This document shows positions 1 through 12,909 of a stretch of 64,000 nucleotides of DNA, piece after piece. How positions within the stretch are numbered: position 1 is the first letter of the stretch; each line of letters opens with the position of its first letter. Source of the DNA: Apium graveolens (taxonomy: Eukaryota > Streptophyta > Magnoliopsida > Apiales > Apiaceae). Both the position numbers and the translations under genes were made by a program. The stretch spans positions 48,294,506-48,358,505 of the forward strand of contig NC_133647.1 in NCBI RefSeq assembly GCF_009905375.1, written 5' to 3'. A model generated the notes under the pieces. The model did not search any database, was not told the DNA's origin, and saw only the letters and a program-made list of their open reading frames with translations.

Positions 1-2466
1 CAGATAACCGCTTAAGCTTAACATCAACTCGTTATCATATTCTACCCATACGATTTGATAACTAGATTCATATTTATATGTATTATCGAAATACACATAG
101 CAGTTATGGTTCACATCTTCGAAACTCGGTTCGGTATTTATTTTCAGAAAATACGTATACTCATCGTTTTCAAAAATAGGGTAATCGATTATTTATAAAT
201 TATCTTGTCTCAATCGCAGTCCAGTTCATATAATATAATTGTATATGATTATTCGACGTCTCCGATAATTATAGGTTACGTTCCCGATATTTCGGAATTG
301 ATTTCCCGAAAATCGGGCAGCGTCTCCTTTGTTTATCGGCCTACCCGTCGAAATCAAATCGACGTCAAATCACAACAACAGCCACAACATAATTCAATCC
401 ACAATCCAATTACCAAGTCCCAAACTCCGATTCGCTTAATTATTATTACTATTCGTATTCTGCATTTTTATTCGTATATTTTTTTTTTATATTTTTTTTT
501 ATTTAATTAATAACGTAGGACTCAGATTAAAATCATCACGGTCCACCGTCGGCTCGCCGAAGCTCATCGCCGATGGCAGCGAAAATTTGCGGGTGCCCGA
601 ATTCGTCGGGTTTCCAACACAAATTTTCACCGATAAATATTAATTTCTCACACACCTTTCAATTAATATCACTAAAATATTCAATAAAATTTCTGCAGAG
701 AATTTCTAAAATCCAACTTAATATATGCACAACAGGGCAACAATACACGCACAAAACAAATAAATAGGGACACGCGGTCGCCTCGCCGGACAGAGCCGGC
801 GGCAACCGGAAAGTAGGAAAAATCAGGGAACAATAGAACCAAAGTATCAACACCAACATCACAGAATCACGCGCTTACGCGCTGCACAAGGCCACCACAC
901 CTCTCAGAAATTCCGAGAGGTAGTAACCGAAACAACAATCACCAAAACAACAGACACAACCCAACTATAATATACACGCGTATGTCTGTATATATGTATA
1001 AATCGATTCCTTTTCTGAACCAAAACCTTATGGCCGGAACAGAACACGAAACCGGAGAAGAAAAGGGCGGCAAGTGTGCCGGAGATAGGCCGACGATTGA
1101 CCCGAAAAGAAGGAAACAGTGCTTACCGAAAATCAGAGGAACAAAACAGAGAAATAGAGAATCGTGGGAAAGAAAGAGTGAAGAGAGGGATTGACCAAGA
1201 GAGATTGGATGAGAGAGGTCAGAGAGATTGATGAATAAAGAGAGATGTAGAGACGAGAGAAAGAGAGATTGAGAGGGTAGCAGAGAGAGAGAGTGGAAAG
1301 ATTAGGAAGAGAGAGAGAGGGTTGTAATTATCCTTTATGTTAATCATTTTTAGTATAATTTCTGAATTCGTAACGGAATATAACAATTTAACGATCCATT
1401 TACGAGTAACATAACTCGAAAAATTTCCAAATTACCTTTTAAAATTTATCGAAATAATTAAAAATTTAATAAATAAAATTTTCATAATTCTTTGAAACAT
1501 TTTTAATGATGCGTAACGTACCCGCATTTATTGATTATACGAATAAATGTGTGGGTGAATAAAAGCCAGAAAATTGTCAGAATCATTTTAAAATGCTTAA
1601 AATATTTGAAAGTTAATAAAATAAAATTTTCATGATTTTTGAAGCATTCTGGAATTAAATATTGATTTTATAATTAAATGGGGTCAGGAAATCATTTTAA
1701 ATTAAATTAAATTCATATAACTCGATAATTAATTATGACATTAATCTTTGCGTCCAACAAATCACAAACAATTAATACTACACATCACATAGCTGACCGA
1801 ATCATCACACATTGGATTTATTTAATAATTTGATAATTACATTTACCTTTTGGATCTGAAAATAGGTTACTAAGTCGCTAAGTAACTGAAAAGACGATAC
1901 GATTTTAATATCAAAATTGGACAATTATCAAAACAGAGCTTCCTATAAAATACTTTATACGAAATTAAAGTGATAATGTCTCGCCTTTTGAGAATATAAA
2001 TTCTTATCGATATATGAAATGATTTGCGTATCGAAAATTTCATACCGGTACTCCTACAGGTCAAATCGTAACCCGGATCGAAAAAGTCGAAACACGGAAA
2101 ATGTCCGGAATTACCAGATTAGGTTAGGAAGGATTTTCGGAAGAGTTTCGGTTATAAAAACGTAAAAACGGTTGAAGTCGACTGATTCCCGGCTTTATAA
2201 AATAATTTTGTAATTATTCAGAAAATAATTAATAATTTCATAAATTATTATAAAATCATCTAACACTTCAAAAATTACCAGAAAAATACCTTAATTATCT
2301 ATATTTTATTCTGAACATATTAAAATTAACATACTCACATTTTATTACATACAAACATTCAAATATTATTATCAAACACCAGATAATTCACCAAAAATTC
2401 ATATAATATTCACATAATAATCATATATTGATATAAATAATTATACGATATTTCCCAGATGTTACA
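1..2466 (-). mobile_element. 3' LTR (partial) of a minus-strand Ty3/gypsy element
   Basis: This stretch is repeated almost base for base at 9250-11716; by eye I counted about five substitutions and one single-base indel. It ends on the plus strand in TGTTACA, directly followed by the polypurine tract, so it is the 3' LTR of an element read on the minus strand, and its other end lies outside the window. Read on the minus strand, the LTR start is homologous to the alpha LTRs at 53321 and 62148 (shared segment around TTTTTACGTTTTTATAAC). ORFs inside it are identical in both copies but start at non-ATG codons or look like chance frames. A CCGGCGA-rich block (about 530-810) and a purine-rich GA tract (about 1191-1322) stand out from the AT-rich background. 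Confidence 0.9.
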
Positions 2467-2480
2467 TCCTTCCCCCCTTA
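2467..2480 (-). other. Polypurine tract of the left gypsy element
   Basis: The minus strand reads TAAGGGGGGAAGGA directly before the 3' LTR. It closely matches the tract at 62135-62147 and follows a stretch homologous to the pol end of that element (GAGGACAGAATCC). Confidence 0.85.
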
Positions 2481-5400
2481 AAAGGATTCTGTCCTCAGAA
2501 TAATGCTAAGGAATAATACCATTATTTTTCAAATATATAACTTTCATTTTCTCAGGTTAATCTCTCAACCTCATCATTTTTTTTTTTATATAACTTTAAC
2601 GTATAACACCAATCTTTCCTTTATAGCCTCTTGCTAACATCATATTTTATTTATTGCTTGCATAACTCAATTCAACTCTCTATCTCCTATATATATTGGA
2701 GCTAACCTACTTCTTTCAAATATCTACAGATAAACGCCTTATGAATACGCTGTATGGGTAACGGTGAAGCCAACTCACTTCTACTTATCATGTCTATTTA
2801 CTACTTAGGAGGAGCAACATAACACATCTTAATTCTCTTTTTTCTTTCTAATTCTAGTAACTCGTGCCTACATGCATTTCCCATTGTTACTCGGTGTTGA
2901 ATCTCGTCCTCATATGTTTCTTCGTTCAAATAATCTAATTTGTAATCACTTCCTATTATACTGGAGGTAACCGTTCCTGTAATCTTCTTTTTCATTTGTA
3001 AATGATACACAGGAACCGGGGCACATTGGCTTTCTGACGTTAACTAGGATATTCCCCAAGTACCTTTCCTATAATTTCTCGGTCTCATTATTTTAATCAC
3101 AATTTAGCGGTCTTTCACTGACATTAAATTTGTCAGTTACTCACATAACCTAAATCACCCTTCATTTTTATACGTAGGGAACTAAATTATCTTTCTCAGC
3201 TATATACATTTAAATATCTTATGAACTCGTTATGCCTATAACAAAAGGGTCAGCTCATTCATAATCGTTCTATCTATCTCATTGTCTTGATGGACTAACT
3301 TGAGTTATACCAATCTGATTTTCTTTCTAATTTTAACAATTTGCGATTATGCACCTTCTATTTTCCTGACTGTTCAACTTTACTTCTTGCGTCTCCTTCT
3401 GATTAGTTAATCTAGCCTATAAATGTTTTTAATCGTATTCGAGAACCTTTAGTTGGTTTCTTGTACTTTCACTCCGTATCCGCCCGATATACTAAACTCA
3501 TGGCGTTTAATGCTTAGAAATGTTTTAAATATAACAAAACTAACAATTAAAAAGGCAATCTCGACCATCGCATTTAACTCACCATTTTGTAGTATTTTTC
3601 AATTTTTTTTTTTTTTAAACAAATAGATTCATCAAGTGAAATCTTTTACTCTTTAAATAGAATATTAATTTGGAATAGAATGAACCATAACTTTATTCAA
3701 AACCGAACTCTTGGTACTAATACTAATTTTATTGTCATATTAAATTAGATATAAATATGAACTTTGATGCTAACAACGTTCCATACTGAAGTCAACACCA
3801 ATCATCTATATTAATACCACCTTTGATATTTAACAACAAAATAAGTATCAGTATATTCCAGAAGTCGGATCAAACCTGCTCTCAATTTCTAACTTTTCCT
3901 ATCCCTTTATTCATTCCCCTGCTTACATGCATTCTTGGAACGAACTCCTATTTTCAACTATCGACGTTCCATCTTATTCTCCTAATAATTCTGGCACAAC
4001 CGACGTTCCCAACTTATATATTTTCTGGATTATTTTATAAAATTTCTTTATCATCCTTTTGATTCCACTTCTTGTCTTGATTAATTCTTCGTTTTCATTA
4101 TTCATTATCTTTTTCATACATAACAAATTTCTTTTTCTTAGTAATATTACTCTGTTTATTATTGGATAGGTCATTTCTGAAGTTCACACTGGAATGAAGG
4201 CTTTTATATGTACTATTTAAATTCTTACTAATAGAATTATCGAATTTCCTCGGTAGCTAGTTTCTTATCCTTGCTTGGTGTATCACAAATCGCGTGTTTG
4301 ACTTCTCTTCCTTGACTATCATCTCTTTTCCTGAGTTCACCTACGGACTTCATCAATCTCCGTCTTTCATTAGATGCTTGAATTTGCGAGCTTTCCGTTA
4401 TTCTACAACAACTTCTATTCAACCGCCGTTCAAAAGAAGTGTACATTCAAATATTTTATTAATTCGTCATTCGATATGGGTACCCACCCAAGTTTTTCCT
4501 GGAACGCTATTGCATATGATATAATTTTCTTGGTTTTATCTCATACCTTCCGGTCATGAAATATTCTTCTTACTAGCATGAACCAATAACTTCCTATTCC
4601 TTTCTATTCATCAAAAAGAGCATATTCTTCTGGATCACACCTTACCCCTGATTACAATAACATTACGTTAATTGAACTAGGCCTTTTAATTTACGTTAAC
4701 GCCATTACTTTCTCCAAATTTCTTATCACTCTAATTTCGGATCTGGAAATCATGTTAGAGTTTGACTCAATCTAATTGGAATCGATTCCCATTTAACTAA
4801 CCATTAGTTGGCAAAGTGGATCAATCAACTCCTTTAAATGATCACTTAAACCAAGTGCTGACTAGCTAATTGGAATCAAAGACCAATTACATAAAGTTGG
4901 TTTTGGTCATAACAACTTTCTCAAGCACCGAGATTGCAATTATTTGAAGTACTGACGAGAACGATAATATATTTCTTTGTTCTTAACTATAGGATAATTT
5001 CTGAAAATTTGGGCAGCACTTCCCCAATACCATTGACTACCAGTCGGATTCAAACCGACATCATCAATCAACCAGATCATCCACATTCATATCCACCCAC
5101 TTTTATTAACCCAAAATTATCAATTTTTCCACAATTCACATTTTATCATCTTGATCATCACCTGTCTGGCATATCATATATCTTTTAAAATAAGACTTAA
5201 GGTCTTAAATCAACAAGGATTAACATAATCACTCCCTTTCCAGTTCTTTCAAAATCTTATAAAATTTTTATTAGTAAACTTTAAAATTTGTCTCGTTTTT
5301 CAAAATTTTATTTCGCGAGTATCTTAACTTATTTCTTATCATTACCCATTGTGTACAGTTACTTTTAAGAATTAAGTTGCGTCATTCCATCTTGAATCTT

Positions 5401-7590
5401 CACGATAGGTATCTTTCAGCGACGAAGAGATGTTTCACGTCGTAATTGCATGTCTGAGTCATTGTTCAGAATTTCCCCCTTTTTTTTTTTTTTTTTTTTT
5501 TATCGTCGTCCCAATACTCGTTCGCTCCGTTTGACGCACACAACTTTACTTCCTTATTTTATAATTGATCTAATTATTACGGTTCACTAACGATTCGTTC
5601 CTTATCAAAATTTTCCAATTCGAAGTGTATCGCATTAACGTAATCTACCGTACTCATGAGATCCTTGTAACACGAACAACTGTCTTACTTGATATCTTTG
5701 TCATGTCCACATTTATCGGTGCATACATTTTTCCTCGTTCGCAGATGTCCACCATTCATCGATTTGCAGTCGTATCTATGTTCGTTGTATAATTCTACGT
5801 ATTATACTATTTCATTTCTTTTGAAATCGTCAGAGAACAGACTCTACGCAAAAGGAGAGTTTGTGAATATGATTTTGATTGAAAATTGAATAAGAAATAA
5901 CAATGCCACAGATAATCGGGAGAACTGGTAAATCAGAAAATTGAAAGAAGAAAAATGAGTGAAGAATGAGACAACCATATTCGTACTCAAGATGGCCAGT
6001 CTTTCATACTATATGGCATACAGCACATGATTAGGTGGCGTCCCACCCGACTCTTCATCATTTCAACAAAGCGTCATACCACAACACTGTTTGTCTCAAT
6101 CAGAAATCAGTGATTTAAGGAGAGTAACAATTCAGAAGGAATACAACACACATGATTTATCCACATAAGAAACTTTATACGTATCCAAGAATCAAGAAGA
6201 ATATATGCTATCATGTTAAGAAGAGGAATTTCGATGTTGATCACCTTCCACGCTTTACCTACGTATGCCTTCAGAAACCAATCGGATGAGAGATTCATAA
6301 TTTAGGTCACATTATATCTTTGGAATGTCGTCTGAAAATGCCTCCATATTAAATGCTTTAATGATTTGATCGTAATCGCGTTCCTACGAAACTTATAATT
6401 TATTACTTCCGATTTCCTTTAGTCATCCGTTGTCCGCTCAAATTACGCATCTTTTAACAATTTCATGTATTGAGTAAATAATGTTTTAACAAGTTAATTT
6501 AATCATTAGTATTAAACAAAATTTATGTTCATCTTTCACGAAAAGTTTAAACTTTCTTCTCACTAGTGGGTCTATTTGGTCTTCCAGATTAATAATACTA
6601 AGTCTACTTCCTTTCTTCTTTTTAGGTCATTTTCTGTTTATATTAACAAGAACATAAATAGTAATTCGACATCCAAATTGTAAAACTCATTTAATACCAA
6701 AAATCTTCTGAAAGCTGATTAAGAAAATCTTTTCTGCAATCTCATTTTAAAGTTTTGGAAATCAAATATTTGGTCGTTATCACTATATAAGTTACCTGCT
6801 ATTTTCCTGATTTACCAATGAAATGTCAAACTAAAATAATGCCCATATAAGGGTCTCTCCACTTTGGTACCTCTTCCATTCTTTCCCTTGGACTCTGCTC
6901 GCATTTCTTAATTGATGAAACTTCATTTACCGTCGTAAATCATCTTATTCGTAATTCTATCTCAACGCTGACATTTAGTAATATCTTTGACATTCTTGTC
7001 ATCGTCCTTGACGTTATGCTTACAACCACACATGTGATTCGACGTTCCGTCTGTATATAGGGTCGCATCTTCTTGCTAGTTTTACCTATACCTATTAAGG
7101 TAGCTATTATTCCTCGCGCAGCTCCCGATGAGTGATAAGAATCTTCTCGCAACGATAGTGCCTTCAAAACATGCAACATTGGTTCTTCATCAGCTTCCAT
7201 CAACTGGTTGCCTTCGGCGTGGAGCTCATCTTACTACCTAATTCTAAGTTAAATCGTAACTTTTCTTACACAAATTCTCACAAGAATCGATCGCATAGTC
7301 TTCAAAACCATATGAAAAGTAGGGTAACATAGCCCATCTCCGTCGATCTGTCGATCCCTCGTTACTGTAGGATCTAAGAATTCAATATACCTATAGCGTT
7401 GCGTCATTCGCCTTACACTTTCTCAGCAATCCTATCTTAGTAACTCCATCTCAGATCTACTAACCCTAATTCGCACTCAACTCAATTTATCCTGAATTTG
7501 CCTAGGTTTTTTTTTTTTTTCCTATCCTGTACGACCTATCATTCCTATCTTACTCTCACCTATTCTTATTTCAGTGACCAATAACCTGTA

Positions 7591-7602
7591 GCTCTGATAC
7601 CA
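7591..7602 (-). other. Primer-binding site (initiator-Met tRNA type)
   Basis: The minus strand reads TGGTATCAGAGC, the usual plant retrotransposon site complementary to the 3' end of initiator tRNA-Met. It lies three bases inside the 5' LTR boundary at 7606. Confidence 0.92.
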
Positions 7603-7605
7603 AAC

Positions 7606-10600
7606 TGTCACACCCCAAATCCGGGGTCAAGATTTGGTGTCACTAAACAATCCTTACATAGAATAAAGAAATAAATAAATAAATAAATAACCCCTTGAAT
7701 CCGGATCGATTACAGGTTATGGTATGAAACAAGAATCTAATCTTCTACAACTTACAACAACTAATATACAATTGTAAATACCTCTGAACTAATGCTCGAA
7801 TCATATTCTTCTAACTTCTTCAACCTCTCGCAGCGGAGATTTCTCAAACTTCTGTTGTCTATCTAAGCTATTCATTTGTATCCTTATCTGTTTCTGGCAG
7901 AAATAAGAATTGACAAAGCAAGAGTGAGCCAAAAATGCTCAGCAAGTATATAATTTGAGTCTTAAACATTAATTTCTCTGAAATATTTTGAAGAGCGAAA
8001 CACGAAATCATTTAAAGGATATACTTTATCAGCTTAAAATTAATTTGATTTGTATTGCTATAAATCCCAAAGGACATAATGACATTTTTGTCAGAGCTTT
8101 TAGAGATCGCGTATTTTCAAAATAGCTTCTGGTATCATCTCATAATTGAGCAATGAATGCAATAACTATTCATAAAACGATGTTCAAGAAATTCCTAACT
8201 ATTCAGTATCCATCATTATCGACTAAGTTTCCATAGACTTAGCCTGCTAAACCAGCCTGATAAGGACGGGTTGAATAATTAAGAAAATCCCAATTCATTC
8301 AAGATTCTAAATATCCCTGAGCAACAAATGCTACAGCAACACTCTAAACCTCGAATTCATTTATAAACACTGTAATTTCTCGAAACTGAGGGCTAAGAAA
8401 GAATAACTTTAACCCATAATCACATTTTACTTCAAGAGGGAATGCCCTTAATGGCGATCAACAATAAATTGGACTGAACATTAGAAACCAACATATGCAC
8501 TATAACCTGCTGATCAGTCAGGAGATAGTGCGGATCTAAACCCAACTGCATAGACCCAACCAACATATGGGGCACCCAGGCAACTATGGCCTAATAATTA
8601 ATGATCTGGGTAAAACCCAGCCTGTATAGTAACAATCCAGCCCGTAGAGTATTTTGATATCAAATCATTTTGATTTCAAAACATCCCAAATTAGGGTTCG
8701 CAAATAACCCGAACGAATGGGTATTTGCTCAAGAGAGCAATTGAATTATAGGAACAAGAATAAATGAACAAGCATAATATGAGTAATTGCAGCAAAATGT
8801 AAAACATTTAACTATTCTGAACTTAGAATAGTAGCGAATAATATTTGTAGTATTTAAAAGAAATTCAAGAGTACTTGCAGTATTTAAAAGAAAAATCCAG
8901 AATACTTGCATAAACAGAATTATTTAATTCAGCGATATGTTTATCGATTCTAAACTGAGAATAAGGAAAGCGATACTTGCATGGTAAAATTTAAAATAAA
9001 TATCACTTGAACAATAAGTGATGATAGAGATACTTGCCTCAATAAGCTTTAACCGCTATTGACTTTAGTTCAACTTTGATCGTTCGGCTTTATCGTCTAC
9101 CTACTATCCTATTCTCGATACGATCTCAACATTCAGACCCTTTGGTTGGAACTTCGTTGATCTCAATGTCTAATCTTTAGATCCTTCCTAGTCCGATGTC
9201 ACGTCTCGGGTCTTCCGTCTAAAACCTACAGGGTTGAAATACCCTAATTCAGATAACCGCTTAAGCTTAACATCAACTCGTTATCATATTCTACCCATAC
9301 GATTTGATAACTAGATTCATATTTATATGTATTATCGAAATACACATAGCAGTTATGGTTCACATCTTCGAAACTCGGTTCGGTATTTATTTTCAGAAAA
9401 TACGTATACTCATCGTTTTCAAAAATAGGGTAATCGATTATTTATAAATTATCTTGTCTCAATCGCAGTCCAGTTCATATAATATAATTGTATATGATTA
9501 TTCGACGTCTCCGATAATTATAGGTTACGTTCCCGATATTTCGGAATTGATTTCCCGAAAATCGGGCAGCGTCTCCTTTGTTTATCGGCCTACCCGTCGA
9601 AATCAAATCGACGTCAAATCACAACAACAGCCACAACATAATTCAATCCACAATCCAATTACCAAGTCCCAAACTCCGATTCGCTTAATTATTATTACTA
9701 TTCGTATTCTGCATTTTTATTCGTATATTTTTTTTTTATATTTTTTTTTATTTAATTAATAACGTAGGACTCAGATTAAAATCATCACGGTCCACCGTCG
9801 GCTCGCCGAAGCTCATCGCCGATGGCAGCGAAAATTTGCGGGTGCCCGAATTCGTCGGGTTTCCAACACAAATTTTCACCGATAAATATTAATTTCTCAC
9901 ACACCTTTCAATTAATATCACTAAAATATTCAATAAAATTTCTGCAGAGAATTTCTAAAATCCAACTTAATATATGCACAACAGGGCAACAATACACGCA
10001 CAAAACAAATAAATAGGGACACGCGGTCGCCTCGCCGGACAGAGCCGGCGGCAACCGGAAAGTAGGAAAAATCAGGGAACAATAGAACCAAAGTATCAAC
10101 ACCAACATCACAGAATCACGCGCTTACGCGCTGCACAAGGCCACCACACCTCTCGGAAATTCCGAGAGGTAGTAACCGAAACAACAATCACCAAAACAAC
10201 AGACACAACCCAACTATAATATACACGCGTATGTCTGTATATATGTATAAATCGATTCCTTGTCTGAACCAAAACCTTATGGCCGGAACAGAACACGAAA
10301 CCGGAGAAGAAAAGGGCGGCAAGTGTGCCGGAGATAGGCCGACGATTGACCCGAAAAGAAGGAAACAGTGCTTACCGAAAATCAGAGGAACAAAACAGAG
10401 AAATAGAGAATCGTGGGAAAGAAAGAGTGAAGAGAGGGATTGACCAAGAGAGATTGGATGAGAGAGGTCAGAGAGATTGATGAATAAAGAGAGATGTAGA
10501 GACGAGAGAAAGAGAGATTGAGAGGGTAGCAGAGAGAGAGAGTGGAAAGATTAGGAAGAGAGAGAGAGGGTTGTAATTATCCTTTATGTTAATCATTTTT

Positions 10601-11716
10601 AGTATAATTTCTGAATTCGTAACGGAATATAACAATTTAACGATCCATTTACGAGTAACATAACTCAAAAAATTTCCAAATTACCTTTTAAAATTTATCG
10701 AAATAATTAAAAATTTAATAAATAAAATTTTCATAATTCTTTGAAACATTTTTAATGATGCGTAACGTACCCGCATTTATTGATTATACGAATAAATGTG
10801 TGGGTGAATAAAAGCCAGAAAATTGTCAGAATCATTTTAAAATGCTTAAAATATTTGAAAGTTAATAAAATAAAATTTTCATGATTTTTGAAGCATTCTG
10901 GAATTAAATATTGATTTTATAATTAAATGGGGTCAGGAAATCATTTTAAATTAAATTAAATTCATATAACTCGATAATTAATTATGACATTAATCTTTGC
11001 GTCCAACAAATCACAAACAATTAATACTACACATCACATAGCTGACCGAATCATCACACATTGGATTTATTTAATAATTTGATAATTACATTTACCTTTT
11101 GGATCTGAAAATAGGTTACTAAGTCGCTAAGTAACTGAAAAGACGATACGATTTTAATATCAAAATTGGACAATTATCAAAACAGAGCTTCCTATAAAAT
11201 ACTTTATACGAAATTAAAGTGATAATGTCTCGCCTTTTGAGAATATAAATTCTTATCGATATATGAAATGATTTGCGTATCGAAAATTTCATACCGGTAC
11301 TCCTACAGGTCAAATCGTAACCCGGATCGAAAAAGTCGAAACACGGAAAATGTCCGGAATTACCAGATTAGGTTAGGAAGGAGTTTTCGGAAGAATTTCG
11401 GTTATAAAAACGTAAAAACGGTTGAAGACGACTGATTCCCGGCTTTATAAAATAATTTTGTAATTATTCAGAAAATAATTAATAATTTCATAAATTATTA
11501 TAAAATCATCTAACACTTCAAAAATTACCAGAAAAATACCTTAATTATCTATATTTTATTCTGAACATATTAAAATTAACATACTCACATTTTATTACAT
11601 ACAAACATTCAAATATTATTATCAAACACCAGATAATTCACCAAAAATTCATATAATATTCACATAATAATCATATATTGATATAAATAATTATACGATA
11701 TTTCCCAGATGTTACA
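7606..11716 (-). mobile_element. Complete 5' LTR (4.1 kb) of the left gypsy element
   Basis: The LTR starts with TGTCACACCCC on the plus strand next to the PBS and ends with TGTTACA at 11716. At 4111 bp it is among the long plant LTRs. The right edge is fixed independently: sequence from 11717 onward matches the uninterrupted beta copy from 21282 onward, so 11716/11717 is an insertion junction. Within the LTR, 7924-7947 holds the GTGAGC...GCTCAGCAAGT motif shared by the other gypsy LTRs here. An (AAAT)n run lies at 7669-7690, and the GC-rich and GA-rich blocks are repeated at about 9779-10060 and 10440-10571. Confidence 0.92.
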
Positions 11717-11744
11717 TCGGCGCTTGATTAGATGCAACCCAACA

Positions 11745-12909
11745 TCATCTTGATACTGTTGGTCTAGTAGCTTTACACTCCTTTTTTGAGTGGCCCACCC
11801 GGCCACACTTATAACATGTAAGATTTAAGGGTTTAATATTATAAGTGCATGTTTGAAAATCGCTGGCATAGTGCCCCACTTGTCCATAATGGAAAATTTT
11901 TACCCTTCGCATTTTACAGTCCCCTATATGCTTTTCCCTGCACATTTTACAATCTGGCGGTAAGGGCCTTGTCTATCCTGACTAGGATCCCCTAAACTGC
12001 CTGCCGCCCTGACCAACACTCGTCCCTTCCGATCTCGTAGCCTCTCGACTTTTTTTAACTGGGGATGCTTGTCCCTTATGAAACTTGTTTGGAAGGTTCC
12101 TATCAGTGGGACTTCCCTCCTGACTCTCGAACTTTCTCTTTCTATTCTCTCTCTTTCCGTACGTACTCCTTTTCTCCACGATAATAGCTTTCTGTACTAG
12201 GGTAACATAATTTGTTAGCTTTAACATAGACACTCTATTTTGAATCCATAGGTCCAGCCCCTGCTAAAACCTTCTTACCTTTTTCACTTCGGTATCTACA
12301 AATTCTGGCACGAGTCTTGACTGTTCAGTGAATTTCGCTTCATACTCCGCTACGCTCAAGTGATTTTGCTTTAGTTCTAAAATTTTTAGCTCCATCTCAC
12401 CCTCCATGTAACTGGGAAAATATTTCTCCAAATATAACTTGGTAAAACTAGCCCAAGTCACCACTCCATTCCCTTCTATGTTCTTTTTAGACTCCCACCA
12501 AAAAATTGCTTATCCCTTTAGTAAGTAAGTAGCAAAAAATAGTTTTCTAATTCTCAACTACCTGCACAATCTCAAAGGACTTCTCTAATTCCTTCAGCCA
12601 GGCCCTAGCTACCACAGGGTCGGCTGCTCCCTCAAACTCGGGAGGTTTCAGTGATTTAAAGGCCCAAAAAAAATTGGCCATAGTGTGTTGGGGAACGGGA
12701 GGTTGCCGTGGGTTTGGGTGGCGGTCTAAATTCTGCCTCAGCAAGTCCATAATTTGACTCATGGGATTTACTTCTGGGTCACCTCCCTGGTTTCCGGTGT
12801 CTTGTTCATTATGATCTTCGGGGATATCTCCATCTGAAGTACTATTGGTTTTACTGGCTTCATTCTCTGGTTCAGAATGTACTTTTGTAACTCTCTGTCT
12901 GGGTAGCAT
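11745..12909 (-). pseudogene. Ty3/gypsy gag pseudogene, copy 1
   Basis: Gag is the capsid and nucleocapsid polyprotein of the retrotransposon. The reading starts at an ATG at 12909. An acidic N-terminal part with a PEFEGAADPVVARAWLKEL motif (typical of the capsid domain) is followed by SYMEGEMELKILELKQ and LSVAEYEAKF. It ends with a CCHC zinc knuckle, CYKCGRVGHSKKEC, preceded by a weaker CX2C motif. At least three breaks interrupt it: an in-frame stop after VQVVEN (the other copy has CAG there), a stop after VRRF, and stops before the zinc knuckles. The frame is followed by the junction at 11716, so no protease or pol is attached. Confidence 0.88.

Larger units (their letters stand above)
2467..7605 (-). 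mobile_element. Interior of a non-autonomous gypsy element (LARD-like), no intact gag-pol
   Basis: This is the 5.1-kb region between PBS and PPT of the left element. It contains no ORF longer than about 90 codons and no recognisable zinc knuckle, protease, reverse transcriptase or integrase motif on the minus strand. It is not unrelated filler: its last 120 bases align with the chromodomain end of the alpha element at 61980-62147, its first bases after the PBS resemble 56637-56660, and 5950-6101 is about 85% similar to 58427-58575. It therefore appears to be a decayed alpha-family interior. Because the flanking LTRs are nearly identical, the element must have moved recently with proteins supplied by other elements. 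A 22-base poly-T run lies at 5480-5501. Confidence 0.75.

Noticed and set aside
205..510. 101-codon frame repeated at 9454-9759
   Set aside because: It begins at TTG, lies inside the LTR, ends in a poly-T/AT run and is identical only because both LTRs are nearly identical. No family resemblance.
982..1194. 70-codon charged frame in the LTR (also 10231-10443)
   Set aside because: Low complexity from the GA-rich tract; LTR sequence, no Kozak-like context or homology recognised.
4237..4446. Charged 69-codon minus-strand frame in the left element as a remnant gag
   Set aside because: No capsid or zinc-knuckle motif, and its position is in the pol half of the element.
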